DNA of 39,009 nt from an uncultured Bacilli bacterium (GCA_947625395.1 CANQOD010000001.1:1-39009); one strand, 5' to 3'; counted from the first letter of the stretch, positions 16,609 through 24,818 are shown. A program made the numbers and translations. Notes: generated by a model from the letters alone, not told the origin.

Positions 16609-16640
16609 TTGACTTGGGGGGGGGTAGTTTATTGTATGAT
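16609..16640 (+). promoter_or_regulatory. Promoter with a poly-G spacer, probably phase variable
   Basis: TTGACT at 16609-16614 and TATGAT at 16635-16640 each match the sigma-A consensus at five of six positions. They are separated by 20 bases that include nine consecutive G at 16616-16624. The optimum spacer is 17, so this length should be weak; loss of about three G would give a strong promoter. The layout matches known poly-G spacer switches such as Neisseria porA. It lies downstream of a strong terminator and about 60 bases before the start at 16703, with no better promoter between. Confidence 0.75.
16616..16624 (+). repeat. G9 homopolymer tract in a promoter spacer
   Basis: Nine consecutive G bases between the -35 and -10 elements of the promoter for the gene at 16703. 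This and the tract at 12632-12640 are the only G or C runs of this length that I saw. Confidence 0.9.
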
Positions 16641-16702
16641 GGATGCAAGGTGGGAAATACCCAAATAAAACAAGAAGAAAATGGATATGAGGTGTAATTG
16701 TA

Positions 16703-18160
16703 ATGAGAAAAAGGAAAGTCTTCTTTAAGAAACGATATTTACGCTATTGGATGCTATTTGTTATTGGGATGTTGTTGCTGCTTTGTCGTTCTCTTTACAG
16801 TTTAAAATATCCCTCTTTATATGCGGAAGATGGCACGTGGATTTCTCTTCTTTTAAAAGATGGCTTTCTTCATACCGCACTGCATGTACGATATGATTAT
16901 TTTGAATTTGTCATTGTTCTATTCCAACAACTTGCCTTGACATGTGCCCAGCTTTTTTGTAAAGGAGATTTAAGAACCATTCCTATTTTTATCACTGTTA
17001 TCTCTTGCGTCTATTATACTTTTGTGGCGATGTTACCAGCAATGACCATGGGCAATCGTTTGAATTGGCTTGCGAAAACTTTCTTGTTTTTTGCGATTTT
17101 ATGCTTACCACTTGGTCAGTCTTATACGGAAATACTTGGAAGAACTTTACAGTGTCATATGCTCGTTTGGGTGATTGTTTTTTGCTTCCTCGTCTATCGT
17201 TATGACCATAAAAACGACCCGACAAAAAAATGGAAAATCTTTTTGATTGACTTTCTCTTGATTTTTTTGATTCCCTCTTTTCCAGCTGCTATCATCGGAT
17301 ATGGAATTTATGGCATCATCGAACTCAAAGACATTCTTCAAGCCTATTTCATAGGTCCTCAAAAGAAGCTTTCGTTTTCTAGGATAAAAGAAATGCTAAA
17401 ACAAGAATGGAAAAAAAGTTCTATTCGTTCCTTGGTCGTGAGTGGTCTTATCATCGTTGTGATGGGATGCATTCTTTTCTTTCGAATCAAAGCAACAAAT
17501 CAAGGAATACCTCTTTCTCAGCAAGAACCTTTTCCATACCAAAAACTACCAGAAATTCTCTTACGTGTTTTCTGTTATCCACTTGTCTTTGGAATTTATC
17601 ATTCCATGAATCATTTGAAAGCTTTATTTATCGTGGGTCTGACAGTTGCTTTGTTTGTTTTCTTTTTCTTTCAACTTGCGAAAGAACATCGAAAATTTTA
17701 TCTTCTTACACTTCTTTCTTGGCTGCTTTCCGGCTTTGTTATCATCGTGACTAGAACCTCCATTTTTGGCTTTTTGAATCATTATCAGGTGAGTTATCCC
17801 GACCGGTATTATATGATTAGCAACGTCTGTCTCTTCTTTCCGATTGCCGTTCTTTTAAGTGAGAAAAAAGCGCTCTTTCAAATGGTTCGTGCCATTGTTA
17901 TTTTCTATTTTTGTTATTCCATTTTCGTTTATGGAGGTCGAATTTTCACCTTTTATAAAAATGAAAATGACATAGGTGGCATTCATGATGGAACTTGGCG
18001 GGAGGCCTTACAGAAGAGTTATGATGAAAATAAGAAGACCAAAGATGGCAAGTACTATCTTGTTGAGTTAGAACCTATCACCTGGTGGTGTGAAATTCCC
18101 GTTCAAAATGTAGAACGGTCCGTTGATAAAAAAAGGCATACAAGAAGCCTTTTGAAATAG
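16703..18160 (+). CDS. Polytopic membrane protein, possible GT-C glycosyltransferase, under the poly-G promoter
   Basis: 485 residues with about ten hydrophobic helices. After the first helix is 'YPSLYAEDGTWISLL'; an acidic 'EDG' in the first outer loop is a recurring feature of GT-C-type sugar transferases and their relatives, so a role in adding a sugar outside the membrane is plausible but not proven. No specific family is recognised. The gene stands alone, with a strong terminator upstream, a weak hairpin over its stop, and a new promoter afterwards. Its own promoter contains a G9 spacer tract, so its expression is expected to vary between cells. Ribosome site GAGGTG (16689-16694) supports the ATG at 16703. 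Confidence 0.7.
   Translation: MRKRKVFFKKRYLRYWMLFVIGMLLLLCRSLYSLKYPSLYAEDGTWISLLLKDGFLHTALHVRYDYFEFVIVLFQQLALTCAQLFCKGDLRTIPIFITVISCVYYTFVAMLPAMTMGNRLNWLAKTFLFFAILCLPLGQSYTEILGRTLQCHMLVWVIVFCFLVYRYDHKNDPTKKWKIFLIDFLLIFLIPSFPAAIIGYGIYGIIELKDILQAYFIGPQKKLSFSRIKEMLKQEWKKSSIRSLVVSGLIIVVMGCILFFRIKATNQGIPLSQQEPFPYQKLPEILLRVFCYPLVFGIYHSMNHLKALFIVGLTVALFVFFFFQLAKEHRKFYLLTLLSWLLSGFVIIVTRTSIFGFLNHYQVSYPDRYYMISNVCLFFPIAVLLSEKKALFQMVRAIVIFYFCYSIFVYGGRIFTFYKNENDIGGIHDGTWREALQKSYDENKKTKDGKYYLVELEPITWWCEIPVQNVERSVDKKRHTRSLLK
18131..18153 (+). terminator. Weak hairpin over the stop of the 16703 gene
   Basis: AAAAGGC at 18131-18137 pairs with GCCTTTT at 18147-18153 around a nine-base loop. The four-base T-run is short, so termination is probably partial. 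The hairpin lies just before the TAG stop at 18158-18160. Confidence 0.4.
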
Positions 18161-18225
18161 GAAAGGGAAGTAGAAAAGAAACTTTATTTTTCATTACTTC
18201 CTTGAGGAAAAATACAAAAATTTAT

Positions 18226-18254
18226 TTGTCATTCTCTCTATTTATTGGTATACT
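18226..18254 (+). promoter_or_regulatory. Sigma-A-type promoter for the GtrA-to-HAD operon
   Basis: TTGTCA at 18226-18231, a 17-base spacer and TATACT at 18249-18254, with an extended TG at 18246-18247. A second TATAAT at 18255-18260 overlaps but would need a 23-base spacer. Confidence 0.7.
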
Positions 18255-18281
18255 TATAATAATTGAGAAGAAGGTTGTAAT

Positions 18282-18707
18282 ATGTCAGAAAAAATCATAA
18301 AACTTATCAAACAAGCTTTCCATTTTTTTGCTATTTCCGGTGTAGGATGGATTGTCGATATGTGTATCTATACGATTTTATCAAAATGGATACCGGTCAC
18401 AATAGCCAATATCATTAGTTCAACGACAGCAGTTACCTATGTGTACACTGTTTCAACGAAAAAGATATTTGAAAATAAAAGCAATATCAATATTCGAACC
18501 AAATACATTTTCTATATCATTTATCAGATGGCTTTGATTCTATTATCGAGTGTGGTCATTAGTGGTCTTTCTCATCTTTTACTCGTACATTTTCGAAAAG
18601 TTAAATTCATCACTAAATATGCGAAGATATGTGCTAAAATATTGATAACACCATTTACAATGGTGATGAATTTTCTTTTCATGAAGATATTAATTGAAAA
18701 AATTTAA
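18282..18707 (+). CDS. GtrA-family membrane protein
   Basis: 141 residues with four predicted helices, typical in length and layout for the GtrA family. An N-terminal 'FFAISGVGWIVDMCIY' helix leads to a 'TAVTYVYTVSTKKIFE' turn equivalent to the family's 'NFxxxRxWVF' region, and the chain ends with a helix near 115-137. GtrA proteins are thought to flip polyprenyl-phosphate-linked single sugars made by a GtrB-type enzyme. It is the first gene of its operon and lies 12 bases before a DPM1-like glycosyltransferase; a clear GtrB-like enzyme is encoded farther on at 23889. Either could be its partner. Confidence 0.82.
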   Translation: MSEKIIKLIKQAFHFFAISGVGWIVDMCIYTILSKWIPVTIANIISSTTAVTYVYTVSTKKIFENKSNINIRTKYIFYIIYQMALILLSSVVISGLSHLLLVHFRKVKFITKYAKICAKILITPFTMVMNFLFMKILIEKI

Positions 18708-18719
18708 GGAGTGTGACAT

Positions 18720-19514
18720 ATGGAGAAAATAATGGTATTTATACCCATGTATAATTGTGAAAAGCAAGTGACAAGAGTGCTAGAACAATTCGATAAGCAA
18801 GTTTGTAAGTATATCCAAGAAATTGTTGTCATCAACAATCGCAGTACTGATAACGGAGAAGAGAAAGTGCGTGCAGTCATCAAGGAGGGAAAAATACCTA
18901 CTCAGATAACTTTGCTAAGAAACGAAGAAAATTATGGGCTTGGTGGTTCTCATAAAGTTGCTTTTAATTATGCCCTTGAAAATGATTATGATTATGTGAT
19001 TGTTTTACATGGGGATGATCAGGGAAGTATTCGAGATGTTTTACCATACATCAAAAGCAAAGAATATCAAAAATATGATTGCATGTTAGGGGCTCGTTTT
19101 ATGAAAGGGTCAAAAATTGATGGATATTCTAAATTAAGAATTTTTGGAAACAAAGTATTCAATACTTTATTTTCCCTTGTTCTTCATGAAAAAGTGTATG
19201 ATTTAGGTTCTGGACTTAATATGTATAAAATGGAATCATTAAAGTCAAAGTACTATCTTCAATTGCCTGATACGCTTTATTTTAATGATGTTATGATTCT
19301 AATGCAAAAATATCGCAACATGAATGTAAAGTTTTTTCCAATCAGTTGGAGAGAAAAAGATCAAGTATCGAATAATAAATTAATGTCGTTTTCAATGAGT
19401 TTATTACAAATGTTGCGAAAGTATATTTTTTCTAAGAAAAAGTATCTCAATAGTGATATGAGAACAAAAATCATTGATGAATACAAGGCTGAAATAATTG
19501 AAAGGAGTAAATAA
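18720..19514 (+). CDS. GT2 glycosyltransferase, dolichyl-phosphate-mannose-synthase-like
   Basis: 264 residues. An N-terminal GT2 fold ('VFIPMYNCEKQVTRVLEQF') carries 'VVINNRSTDN', an 'HGDDQG' metal-binding site near residue 98, and 'YDLGSGLNMYKM' in the acceptor half. The pattern resembles DPM1-type enzymes that load a sugar onto polyprenyl phosphate, but there are no C-terminal membrane helices. Immediate adjacency to GtrA supports a lipid-linked sugar role. It ends one base before the preferred start of the epimerase gene. The alternative is an ordinary polymer-building GT2. Confidence 0.82.
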   Translation: MEKIMVFIPMYNCEKQVTRVLEQFDKQVCKYIQEIVVINNRSTDNGEEKVRAVIKEGKIPTQITLLRNEENYGLGGSHKVAFNYALENDYDYVIVLHGDDQGSIRDVLPYIKSKEYQKYDCMLGARFMKGSKIDGYSKLRIFGNKVFNTLFSLVLHEKVYDLGSGLNMYKMESLKSKYYLQLPDTLYFNDVMILMQKYRNMNVKFFPISWREKDQVSNNKLMSFSMSLLQMLRKYIFSKKKYLNSDMRTKIIDEYKAEIIERSK

Positions 19515-19515
19515 A

Positions 19516-20538
19516 ATGAAAATATTAATTACAGGAGCTGCAGGATTTATTGGGTCCCAATTGGCTCATAAACTTTATCAAGAGGGACATGAACTGATTT
19601 TGATTGATAATTTTTCTTATGGAAAGTGGGATAATTTAGAATTTGAAGATCACAGTTTTAAAGACGAAATTATCAAGATGGATATTCGTGATAAAGAGGG
19701 AATAGCAACCTTATTAAAAGCAGGAGATGTAGATTATATTTACAATATTGCTGGAATTGCTCCTCTTCCGGATTGTCAGACAGATCCAGTTGAAGCAATT
19801 TCAGTCAATACAGTTGGATTGGTGAACTTACTTGAAAATGCTAGAAAATATGGCGTTAAAAAGGTGATTCAAGCCTCTACCAATGCAATGTATGAAAATG
19901 AAACAGAATTTCCAACGAAAGAAGACCATTTTAAAGTACCTACTCTCATCTATCCAAATACAAAGTACTGTGCTGAAAGATTTGCCGAATCATTTGCAAA
20001 AACATATGGAATGAATATTACTTGTTTACGTTTTGCTAATGTTTATGGACCTCATATTGATTGCTTGCGTAAACAACCTCCATTTGTTGCCTATATGATT
20101 AGAGAACTTTATTATAATCGAACACCCATATTTCATTCTACAGGAGAGCAAAGAAGAGACTATATCTATGTAGATGATTTAATTGATTTGGCCATTAAAG
20201 TTCAACAAGGTGAAGGATTTGACTGTGTCAATGTTTCTTCGAATACAAATTATTCCGTTAATGAAATGTATCAAATTGCTGAGAAGATTATGCACAAAGA
20301 CATTCCAGCAAAGTATGCTGATAATACACATTATTGGGAAAAATATCCAGCTCTTTATGAGGGAAAATATGCAATTAAAGAGGAAATATTAGAACATGAA
20401 GTTAATAAATATTCTCTTTGTGATAATACATATGCCAAAGAAAAATATGGATGGGAACCCCAAATTTCGATGGAAGAAGGTCTTCGTAGAGTGATTGATG
20501 CAGAATGTGAAATGTTAACTAAAATAGGTGAAAAATAA
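19516..20538 (+). CDS. NAD-dependent sugar epimerase/dehydratase (extended SDR)
   Basis: 340 residues of the extended short-chain dehydrogenase family that modify nucleotide sugars. The NAD-binding TGAAGFIG is at residues 6-13, an acidic strand end 'LIDNFSYG' follows, and the catalytic region shows 'ASTNAMY' and the Tyr-X3-Lys motif in 'YPNTKYCAERFA'. 'RRDYIYVDDLIDLAIK' is the usual substrate-side motif. I chose the start at 19516 because AAAGGAG (19501-19507) is well placed and the Rossmann motif then lies at the N-terminus; an in-frame start at 19498 would overlap the GT2. The product could be a UDP-, GDP- or CDP-sugar; which one is not readable. Confidence 0.9.
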   Translation: MKILITGAAGFIGSQLAHKLYQEGHELILIDNFSYGKWDNLEFEDHSFKDEIIKMDIRDKEGIATLLKAGDVDYIYNIAGIAPLPDCQTDPVEAISVNTVGLVNLLENARKYGVKKVIQASTNAMYENETEFPTKEDHFKVPTLIYPNTKYCAERFAESFAKTYGMNITCLRFANVYGPHIDCLRKQPPFVAYMIRELYYNRTPIFHSTGEQRRDYIYVDDLIDLAIKVQQGEGFDCVNVSSNTNYSVNEMYQIAEKIMHKDIPAKYADNTHYWEKYPALYEGKYAIKEEILEHEVNKYSLCDNTYAKEKYGWEPQISMEEGLRRVIDAECEMLTKIGEK

Positions 20539-20539
20539 A

Positions 20540-21274
20540 ATGAATCAAGTACATTTAATTATGCCAATGGGTGGCGTAGGTTCTCGCTTTAAAAACATGG
20601 GCTATCAGCTTCCAAAACCTTTGATTGAAATTCATGGAAAACCCTTTTTCTATTGGGCAACGCAATCCATTACCAAGTTTTTAGAAGTCGATATCACGTT
20701 TGTTGTATTACAAGAACATGTTTTGAAGTTTCAAATTGACCAAGAAATTAAAAAGTATTATCCAAATGCAAAGATTGTCATTATCAAAGAAGTATTAAAC
20801 GGAGCTGTTTTAACTTGTTTAGAGGGAATCAAAGAGATACATGACCAAAATCCAATTATCTTTAATGACTGTGACCATATGTTTATGGCAAAGGATTTTT
20901 ACGAGGCCGTGAAACAACAAACAGAATTAGATGGATTACTGTTGTCTTTTCCATCGCAAGAAAACAAATTCAGCTATTTAGAAGTGAATCAAGACAATCT
21001 TGTTGTCCGGACCGTTGAAAAAGAAGTGATTAGTCATCATGCTATTTGTGGCGTGTACTATTTTAAAAATAAAGATATTTTTGAAAAGGTAGTACAAACT
21101 TATTTAAAACAATGCAATTATCAAGAATATTTTATTAGTGGCGTTTATAATACTTTGATATCTTCCGGTGGCAGAGTAGGCTATTATGATGTTGATATGC
21201 ATGTTTCTTTTGGAACTCCGGAAGAATATGAAGAAGCTGTCAAAAGTCGTCATTTTGAGGATTTGATAGGATGA
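20540..21274 (+). CDS. Sugar or alditol phosphate nucleotidylyltransferase
   Basis: 244 residues of the NTP-transferase fold. The signature GGVGSRF is at 11-17 and PKP at 25-27, with 'IIFNDCDHMF' as the metal-binding strand. It should join a phosphorylated sugar, polyol or amino alcohol to a nucleotide. The upstream GTG at 20528 overlaps the epimerase stop and is itself part of the AGGTG ribosome site (20526-20530), so ATG 20540 is preferred. Its stop overlaps the next start by four bases (ATGA), coupling it to the kinase fusion that may make its substrate. Confidence 0.87.
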   Translation: MNQVHLIMPMGGVGSRFKNMGYQLPKPLIEIHGKPFFYWATQSITKFLEVDITFVVLQEHVLKFQIDQEIKKYYPNAKIVIIKEVLNGAVLTCLEGIKEIHDQNPIIFNDCDHMFMAKDFYEAVKQQTELDGLLLSFPSQENKFSYLEVNQDNLVVRTVEKEVISHHAICGVYYFKNKDIFEKVVQTYLKQCNYQEYFISGVYNTLISSGGRVGYYDVDMHVSFGTPEEYEEAVKSRHFEDLIG

Positions 21275-23187
21275 AATTTGTTCTTTTTATTATCTCCATT
21301 ATCACACTTATATTAGGACATTATTTTAAAGTCTATCGGCAACAACAGCTTATTGATATTTATGAAAAGTCAGATGAAAAAGTATTATTGCGTGCGCTTG
21401 CTTCTGCTTATTTTATTAATTCGATTGTTCCTTTTAAGGTCGGGGATTTATTTCGAGCATGGTATTCCGGAAAAAGAATGAAAAATGGCATTTCCTTTTC
21501 ACTTTCAACTGTGATTATCGATAGAATATTGGATATTATTTTTGTCGGATTCTTGTTTTGTTTCATCGGCATCATTGGTATTGAACGCGAAATGATAGGG
21601 GAGAGTATTCTCTTTTACGGTGTATTAAGCGTTTTATGTCTTTTATCGATTGTCTTTTTCTTCCGTCATAACAAGACCCTTAAAATCATTGTCAAAAAAT
21701 TTGCAGGTATTTTTAATGCGACCATTGAATATGCGATTTTAAAAGGATTTTGGTGTATTATTTCTTCATTTAAAGATATTTTTGAAAATGTCAGTAAGCG
21801 AAAACTCTTGTTGAACACCATTTGCATTTGGACGTTTTATTTACTGTCTTACTTTACGTTTGCCTTATCCATGAAACAATTTGGCTATTCTGTCAGTGTA
21901 GTCCATTTAATGCTGGGCTTCTTTTCTAAAAATACACTCGATGCCCCAACTTTTCATTTAACGCAAACGTTGACAGGGACTTTTTCATTCTATTTTCTCT
22001 TGTATCAGTGCATTCCACTAATTTCTTTATTTGTTATCTCTTTTCTTCCATATCGTATTTATCGAAGAAAACAGCCTTATGTTGATAATAAACATCTCGA
22101 ATTATTGCCTCATGTCAATCGCCAAGATAAACTGCTTTTTTTGGAAGCCTACTTTAGCGCTGAAAGCCGTAAATACTTTCAAAATTATTTAAAAATCAAC
22201 AGAGATATTTGTATTTTACAAGACTATTCAGCAGGAAGTAATGCCACAACCATGTTATGTACAGACAATACAAACACGTTTTTTCGAAAGTATTCCTTTG
22301 GCAAAGACAGTGAAAAGTTATATCAACAAATAGAATGGATTGAAGCCAATCAGAGTCATCTTTCTTTACCACAAGTTTTGAACGTCAAACATGGAGATGG
22401 TTATTGTAGTTACGATATGCCTTATATGAGTAGTTCCATTGTCTTCTTTAATTATATTCATTCACAACCATTACAAAAAAGTTGGCATATGTTAAAACAA
22501 GTTTTAGAAGATTTAGAAAAGCATTTATATCAAGTGACACAGTATGAGAAGCAAGGACAATCTCTCGAAGAATATCTTGATACCAAAGTGATAAAAAACA
22601 TTGAAAAAATTGAAAGTGGTTCTTATATCAAACCATTACTTAAATATGATTACTTATATATTAATGGCAAAAAATACAAGAATCTAAAGCTTTTAAAAAA
22701 GTATCTTCAAAAAGATTGCTTAATGAATATCTTCAAAACAGATACTTATAGTACAATTCATGGAGATTTAACGATTGAAAACATTATCTGTAATCTAGAA
22801 AAAAATGACTATTATATCATTGACCCCAATACAGGAAATCTACATGAAAGTGCGAATTTAGACTATGCCAAATTATTACAGTCCTTACATGGAAATTATG
22901 AGTTTTTCATGAATACCAAAAGTGTAGATGTCTATCAAAATCATATCAATTATTTGTTTACATCTTCCCATAATTATAAAGAAATGTATGAAAACTATCG
23001 TCAATACTTAGAAAATACGTTTTCTTATGAAAAGGTAAGAAGTATTTACTTCCATGAAATTGTGCATTGGTTACGATTGATGCCTTATAAAATAGAAAAG
23101 AACAAAGAAAGGTCCGTTCTTTTCTATGCAGGAATGTTGATTGTCATGAATGAAATTATAGAAAAATATGGGGAGGGGATTTTATGA
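21271..23187 (+). CDS. Fusion of a flippase-like membrane domain and an APH-type kinase
   Basis: 638 residues in two parts. Residues 1 to about 275 hold roughly seven hydrophobic helices and 'NSIVPFKVGDLFRAWYSGKR', followed by 'LSTVIIDRILDI', the pattern of the lysylphosphatidylglycerol-synthase membrane domain family (UPF0104/AglD), a flippase-like fold. Residues about 310-638 look like an aminoglycoside/choline-kinase-type phosphotransferase: a candidate ATP-binding Lys in 'TFFRKYSFGK', then the catalytic 'STIHGDLTIENII' and metal-binding 'YYIIDPNTG'. The kinase part should face the cytoplasm. Four-base overlaps tie it to a nucleotidylyltransferase upstream and a HAD phosphatase downstream. 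I infer phosphorylation of a small molecule for glycan decoration; the substrate is unknown. I see no frameshift between the halves. Confidence 0.78.
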   Translation: MKFVLFIISIITLILGHYFKVYRQQQLIDIYEKSDEKVLLRALASAYFINSIVPFKVGDLFRAWYSGKRMKNGISFSLSTVIIDRILDIIFVGFLFCFIGIIGIEREMIGESILFYGVLSVLCLLSIVFFFRHNKTLKIIVKKFAGIFNATIEYAILKGFWCIISSFKDIFENVSKRKLLLNTICIWTFYLLSYFTFALSMKQFGYSVSVVHLMLGFFSKNTLDAPTFHLTQTLTGTFSFYFLLYQCIPLISLFVISFLPYRIYRRKQPYVDNKHLELLPHVNRQDKLLFLEAYFSAESRKYFQNYLKINRDICILQDYSAGSNATTMLCTDNTNTFFRKYSFGKDSEKLYQQIEWIEANQSHLSLPQVLNVKHGDGYCSYDMPYMSSSIVFFNYIHSQPLQKSWHMLKQVLEDLEKHLYQVTQYEKQGQSLEEYLDTKVIKNIEKIESGSYIKPLLKYDYLYINGKKYKNLKLLKKYLQKDCLMNIFKTDTYSTIHGDLTIENIICNLEKNDYYIIDPNTGNLHESANLDYAKLLQSLHGNYEFFMNTKSVDVYQNHINYLFTSSHNYKEMYENYRQYLENTFSYEKVRSIYFHEIVHWLRLMPYKIEKNKERSVLFYAGMLIVMNEIIEKYGEGIL

Positions 23188-23735
23188 GTAAATTAGCTTT
23201 ATTTGATTTAGATGGAACCTTATTTAATACAGAGGATGTCAACTATCTTGCTTATAGTAAAGCCTTAAAAGAAGTTGGAAAAGAAATGGATTATCAGTAT
23301 TATTGTCAATATTGTAACGGAAGAAAATATACAGAATTTCTTCCCCAAATCCTTAGTAATGAACAAGAAATCCAACAAGTGCATCGCAAGAAAAAAGAGC
23401 TTTATGCTACATTTTTAGATGCGGCGAAAATCAATACCCATTTATTTCAATTGATTCAATCACTTCCAAAGGAATATAAAATCGTCATTGTCACAACGGC
23501 TTCCAAAAAGAATACCATGGATATCTTAGAACACTTTCAAGTCACACAACTCTTTGACGATATGATTACCCAAGAAGACATTGTGCATACCAAACCCAAT
23601 CCGGAGGGATTTTTAAAAGCGATGGAGAAATACCAGGCAAGCAAAGAAGAAACAATGATTTTCGAAGATTCTGAAGTAGGTATTCTTGCAGCCAAGAAAA
23701 CAGGAGCTACAGTGTTTAAAATAGAACAGTTCTAA
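23184..23735 (+). CDS. HAD-superfamily phosphatase
   Basis: 183 residues of the haloacid dehalogenase superfamily, beta-phosphoglucomutase/phosphatase branch. Motif I is DLDGT with nucleophile Asp8 and Asp10; motif II 'IVTTASKK', motif III Lys in 'KPNPEGF' and motif IV 'IFEDSEVGILAAK' are all present, so it should be active. A helical cap domain lies between motifs I and II. It overlaps the kinase fusion by four bases and has a GGGAGGGG ribosome site. It probably dephosphorylates an intermediate of the activated-substituent pathway built by the three preceding genes. Confidence 0.87.
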   Translation: MSKLALFDLDGTLFNTEDVNYLAYSKALKEVGKEMDYQYYCQYCNGRKYTEFLPQILSNEQEIQQVHRKKKELYATFLDAAKINTHLFQLIQSLPKEYKIVIVTTASKKNTMDILEHFQVTQLFDDMITQEDIVHTKPNPEGFLKAMEKYQASKEETMIFEDSEVGILAAKKTGATVFKIEQF

Positions 23736-23757
23736 CACGAATCCTGTTCTTTTTTTT
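23723..23757 (+). terminator. Rho-independent terminator after the HAD gene
   Basis: AGAACAG at 23723-23729 pairs with CTGTTCT at 23744-23750, followed by seven T bases to 23757. The TAA stop of the HAD gene (23733-23735) lies in the loop. Confidence 0.8.
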
Positions 23758-23793
23758 GATTCGACTAATTAGACTACACAAGTTTAAAAAATT

Positions 23794-23802
23794 TGGTATA
23801 AT
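23794..23802 (+). promoter_or_regulatory. Extended -10 promoter for the GtrB-like operon
   Basis: TGGTATAAT at 23794-23802 is a perfect extended -10. No good -35 is seen at normal spacing. It implies an untranslated leader of about 80 bases before the preferred start at 23889. Confidence 0.6.
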
Positions 23803-23888
23803 AAAAAAAGAAGAATCAAAAAGAAATGGTGGATGTAAGAAAAAAGATAGCCTATCGCTTACAAAAACTGTTTACGAGGAGTATAAAG

Positions 23889-24818
23889 ATGGAAAAAATA
23901 TCAATCATTGTTCCAAGTTATAATGAAGAACAAGCCCTACCTTTACTGTATAAAGAGGTCAAACAAGTGATGCAACAGATGAAAAAAGTGGATTTTGAAA
24001 TTTTATTGGTGGATGATGGAAGCAAAGATAAAACCTTGGAAGTTTGCCGGAAGTTATCTACTAAAGACCGTCATGTCAAATATCTTTCTTTTTCAAGAAA
24101 TTTTGGGAAAGAAGCAGCTATTTATGCTGGACTAGAAATGGCCACTGGTGATTATGTGACGTTAATGGATGCGGATTTACAAGACCCACCTGCTTTACTA
24201 AAAGAGATGTACCGTTTGATAAAAGAAGAGGGGTATGATTCTGTTGGAACAAGAAGAGTTTCGCGGAAAGGTGAACCACCCATTCGTAGTTTCTTTGCTC
24301 GTTGCTTTTACAAATTGATTCATAAAATCAGTCGAACAGAAATGGTTGATGGGGCAAGAGATTATCGGTTAATGACTAGACAAATGGTCGATGCAATTTT
24401 ATCATTGAAAGAATACAATCGTTATTCAAAAGGCCTCTTTAATTTTGTGGGATTTCGGACTAAATGGTTAGAATATGAGAATGTGGAACGCGTTGCTGGC
24501 GAGACAAAATGGAGTTTTTGGAAGCTTTTGATTTATGCAATGGATGGGATTATTGCTTTTTCTACGGCACCGCTTTGGATTGCTGTCTTTGTGGGGATTT
24601 TATTTTGTTTTATTTCCTTTATTGCCATTCTTGTCATCATTATTAAAACGCTCTGTTTTGGGGACCCCGTAGGAGGATGGCCCTCTCTTGTTTGTATCAT
24701 TTTTATGGTGAGTGGGATTCAACTCTTTTGTACAGGAATCATTGGAGCTTATTTATCAAAGACCTATTTAGAAACCAAGAAAAGACCCATTTATATTATT
24801 CAGGAACAAAGTCAGTAG
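23889..24818 (+). CDS. Polyprenyl-phosphate glycosyltransferase (GtrB/YkoT-like)
   Basis: 309 residues. A GT2 domain ('ISIIVPSYNEEQ', 'LLVDDGSKDKT', 'FSRNFGKEAAIYAGL', 'MDADLQDPP') is followed by 'GARDYRLMTR' and 'GETKWSFWKL', then two C-terminal membrane helices and a 'YLSKTYLETKKRPIYII' tail. This is the full plan of GtrB/ArnC/YkoT enzymes, which load a sugar, often glucose, onto undecaprenyl phosphate at the inner membrane face. An ATG at 23826 is in frame, but AGGAG (23877-23881) supports 23889, which also gives the expected family N-terminus. It leads an operon with a polytopic protein and an O-antigen ligase-like protein, consistent with making lipid-linked sugars for external decoration. 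Confidence 0.9.
   Translation: MEKISIIVPSYNEEQALPLLYKEVKQVMQQMKKVDFEILLVDDGSKDKTLEVCRKLSTKDRHVKYLSFSRNFGKEAAIYAGLEMATGDYVTLMDADLQDPPALLKEMYRLIKEEGYDSVGTRRVSRKGEPPIRSFFARCFYKLIHKISRTEMVDGARDYRLMTRQMVDAILSLKEYNRYSKGLFNFVGFRTKWLEYENVERVAGETKWSFWKLLIYAMDGIIAFSTAPLWIAVFVGILFCFISFIAILVIIIKTLCFGDPVGGWPSLVCIIFMVSGIQLFCTGIIGAYLSKTYLETKKRPIYIIQEQSQ

Noticed and set aside
18170..18202. Inverted repeat GGAAGTA/TACTTCC that could flank an invertible promoter
   Set aside because: The arms are only seven bases, do not flank the promoter at 18226-18254, and no recombinase gene is present.
23826..23888. Longer N-terminus for the GtrB-like enzyme from ATG 23826
   Set aside because: No ribosome site precedes it and family members start close to the 'ISIIVPSYNEE' strand; AGGAG supports 23889.
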